Shown here one piece after another: positions 44,284 through 45,689 of a DNA stretch of 45,689 nt. Position 1 is the stretch's first letter. Each line of letters opens with the position of its first letter. The DNA lies in NCBI RefSeq assembly GCF_005771495.1, contig NZ_VAUW01000036.1, forward strand, positions 1-45,689. Reading direction: 5' to 3'. Below the pieces are notes generated by a model. The model had not been told where the DNA came from, did no database searches, and saw only the letters and a program-made list of their open reading frames with translations. The stretch is from Maribacter sp. ACAM166 (GTDB taxonomy: Bacteria; Bacteroidota; Bacteroidia; Flavobacteriales; Flavobacteriaceae). A program made the translations under genes and the position numbers.

Positions 44284-45477
44284 TGTAACTTAGATTTAGT
44301 GTTTAAAGTACAATGTATTAAAAAAAATCTTAAAAATGTTAAATTATTATAACGTAATTAGCTTACAGTCAATCATTAGGTAGATTTCCATATATACTTA
44401 AATGTGGACAATCTATACAAGCAGAGCGTTTAGAAGTGAAAAATATAGATTTAGACACTACTTTAAGTTGCATATTTACTCTTATATTTTAAAGGTGTAT
44501 TTCTCCCCTCAAAGTTTGGGCATTGAGTATACATTTAAAATTTTTGAGTTAGTTGGTTAAAAAATCTTGTCCTCGTTAAAGTCGACAGGATTTTTTTATG
44601 CCTTTATCCTCATTTTTATTTTTTAGATAAACATATAATTCGGTGTGTTTTGTCGGGCTAATTAGCACATAATAAATTACTAGGATTTCCTGTTAATCAT
44701 ATGGGGATAGAACAATTCACCCTGTGGTAAAATGCTATGATACTAAGTACATGGTTCTTGTTAATTGTTGGTATAGTTTAGATGGTACGTGCAGATTGAG
44801 TTATGCTTATGTTGTTTTGAAGGCAATCAACTTTGAACGAGTAGGATTTTTGTGGTTAAATAAATTTGAAAGTGGCTCAATGTACGCCATACGTGTGACT
44901 ACTAATTGACCTTCACTTTGAATGATTCTTATTGGCTAGGTTAGAGTAATCACACTATGTAAGTCTGTCTTTATAATAGCTGTAAGCGATGATGTGCGGA
45001 ATATAGATCTCAAGCAGTAGGTTGATATGGTGATAAAACATGGCAAACAATATCAAGAAAACTGTAGTTTATTATTAATAGGAGATATTTAGTCTCATTT
45101 GCTAAAGAGGAGAGGTGTAATACTATTTCTAATGAAATCTAGTGTTTTTCGCAATATGCGAATTAATTAGACAGAATAGTAGTCAGTCTTCGTACGCCAT
45201 TTTAAGTATTGTAATCTACAGTTTTACAATGATTAGTGTGTTTATTGTTTCAATAATGTGTCATGGTGTAAGTAATACCTTTTAATAACAGAGGTTAATA
45301 AATCCTAACGATATCAATCTATATATTATTTAATTGTTTGAGCATACACTCCTGTTGCATTAATTACTCTTTAGAAAGTAATAGGATGACTTATCGTTTT
45401 TGATTTTCGGAAATTGATAATTTATGCAACATCATAGTAGAATTAAACTTCTTATAATTAGTAAGTTATAGTGTAGT
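44284..45477. other. Gene-free region before the rRNA promoter
   Basis: About 1.2 kb of AT-rich DNA with no believable protein gene. A 61-codon open frame at 44724-44909 has no coding signature, no promoter and no homology I know. The only structured elements I find are the hairpin at 44569-44597 and the inverted repeat at 45478-45513. No tRNA cloverleaf was seen. Confidence 0.6.
44569..44597. terminator. Orphan terminator-like hairpin
   Basis: AAAAAATCTTGTC and GACAGGATTTTTTT form an imperfect stem flanked by A/T runs on both sides, so either strand could terminate. No gene ends here: the nearest one starts at 44283 and runs away from it. It may end an unannotated small RNA. Confidence 0.55.
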
Positions 45478-45513
45478 GTAGGTATTATTTTTAATCTATA
45501 AAGTAATACCTAC
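45478..45513. repeat. 10-bp perfect inverted repeat upstream of the rRNA promoter
   Basis: GTAGGTATTA (45478-45487) and TAATACCTAC (45504-45513), separated by 16 nt. The repeat ends 65 nt before the TTG of the rRNA promoter and could be a hairpin or a protein-binding site. Confidence 0.6.
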
Positions 45514-45578
45514 TAATCAGTTTGTTTGTACTGGCTAGTGCAGTTGATTTTTTTATTTCAATTTTTTTCTTAAAAAAG

Positions 45579-45608
45579 TTGTCGGGTTAAGAAACAGTTG
45601 TATATTTG
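45579..45608 (+). promoter_or_regulatory. rRNA operon promoter
   Basis: TTG (45579-45581), 19 nt and TATATTTG (45601-45608) match the Bacteroidota promoter exactly. The A/T block just upstream (about 45548-45577, runs of T and A) looks like an UP element. Predicted start is about 45615. Confidence 0.85.
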
Positions 45609-45614
45609 CAGCCG

Positions 45615-45689
45615 CTTAGGGAAACACCTAAGGGAAACAGAGGTCTAAAAGTCGAGAGATGGAAGTCCTTTTATAGAAGTTCATTGAAA
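45615..45689 (+). other. rRNA leader, start of a 16S operon beyond the window
   Basis: The transcript would begin with the hairpin CTTAGG-gaaaca-CCTAAG (45615-45632). At 45678-45689 it reaches agttcattgaaa, the boxA-like sequence that in flavobacterial rRNA leaders precedes 16S rRNA and serves antitermination. The 16S gene itself is outside the window. The assignment rests on promoter strength and leader resemblance. Confidence 0.75.

Noticed and set aside
44724..44909. 61-codon plus-strand open frame in the gene desert
   Set aside because: No promoter, no domain and unusual residue composition (many Cys, Trp, Tyr); it is expected by chance in DNA of this length.

Overview
The window reads as chromosomal DNA of a marine-type Flavobacteriaceae bacterium (Bacteroidota). 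The grounds are AT-rich DNA, start codons mostly without Shine-Dalgarno sequences, promoters of the Bacteroidota form TTG-N19/20-TAnnTTTG, a 632-residue PurF, an IPExxxVDY-family gene beside pyruvate kinase, a complete BatABCDE cluster and an acpP-fabF-rnc operon. A Maribacter/Zobellia-like genus is a guess from gene content.

Layout. 1-120 is the tail of an IS30-type transposase cut by the window edge. 121-788 has no protein gene but holds three tandem minus-strand units, about 200 nt apart. Each has a TAnnTTT(G/A) box, an identical 41-nt sequence and a strong intrinsic terminator; I read them as a small-RNA array, the most interesting item here. 789-4969 (minus) carries purF, a PfkB kinase, a viroplasmin-type RNase H and purN. 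5260-9623 (plus) is acpP, fabF, rnc, an IPExxxVDY gene and pyk. A PAS protein (9700-10224) and a tripartite RND efflux operon preceded by a small exported protein (10562-16926) follow on the minus strand. Then come dinB, a CYTH protein, a hypothetical gene next to pheS, a SulP anion transporter with a beta-carbonic anhydrase, and a small exported peptide. 23552-32604 (minus) is the moxR-DUF58-BatD-like-batA-B-C-D-E stress/aerotolerance operon.

32764-35671 (plus) holds an aldo/keto reductase, an SDR and an AlbA_2-domain protein. 35668-38555 (minus) is a two-gene sucrose module, amylosucrase plus fructokinase. 38740-42800 (plus) is an SPFH/GYF protein, a double zinc-ribbon membrane protein, a metallophosphoesterase and an acyl-ACP desaturase. 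42852-44283 (minus) is a helix-hairpin-helix membrane protein and, upstream of it, an OmpA-family gene that I reconstruct as a pseudogene with two frameshifts, an in-frame TGA and a lost C-terminus. The last 1.4 kb has no gene. It ends in a textbook rRNA promoter and leader, so an rRNA operon almost certainly begins just past the right edge on the plus strand.

Functional themes are lipid synthesis (acpP, fabF, desaturase), purine synthesis (purF, purN), central carbon (pyk, sucrose module), bicarbonate handling (SulP plus carbonic anhydrase) and envelope homeostasis (RND pump, Bat operon, SPFH cluster). Apart from the IS30 tail there is no sign of prophage, CRISPR, an integrated conjugative element or a tRNA gene.
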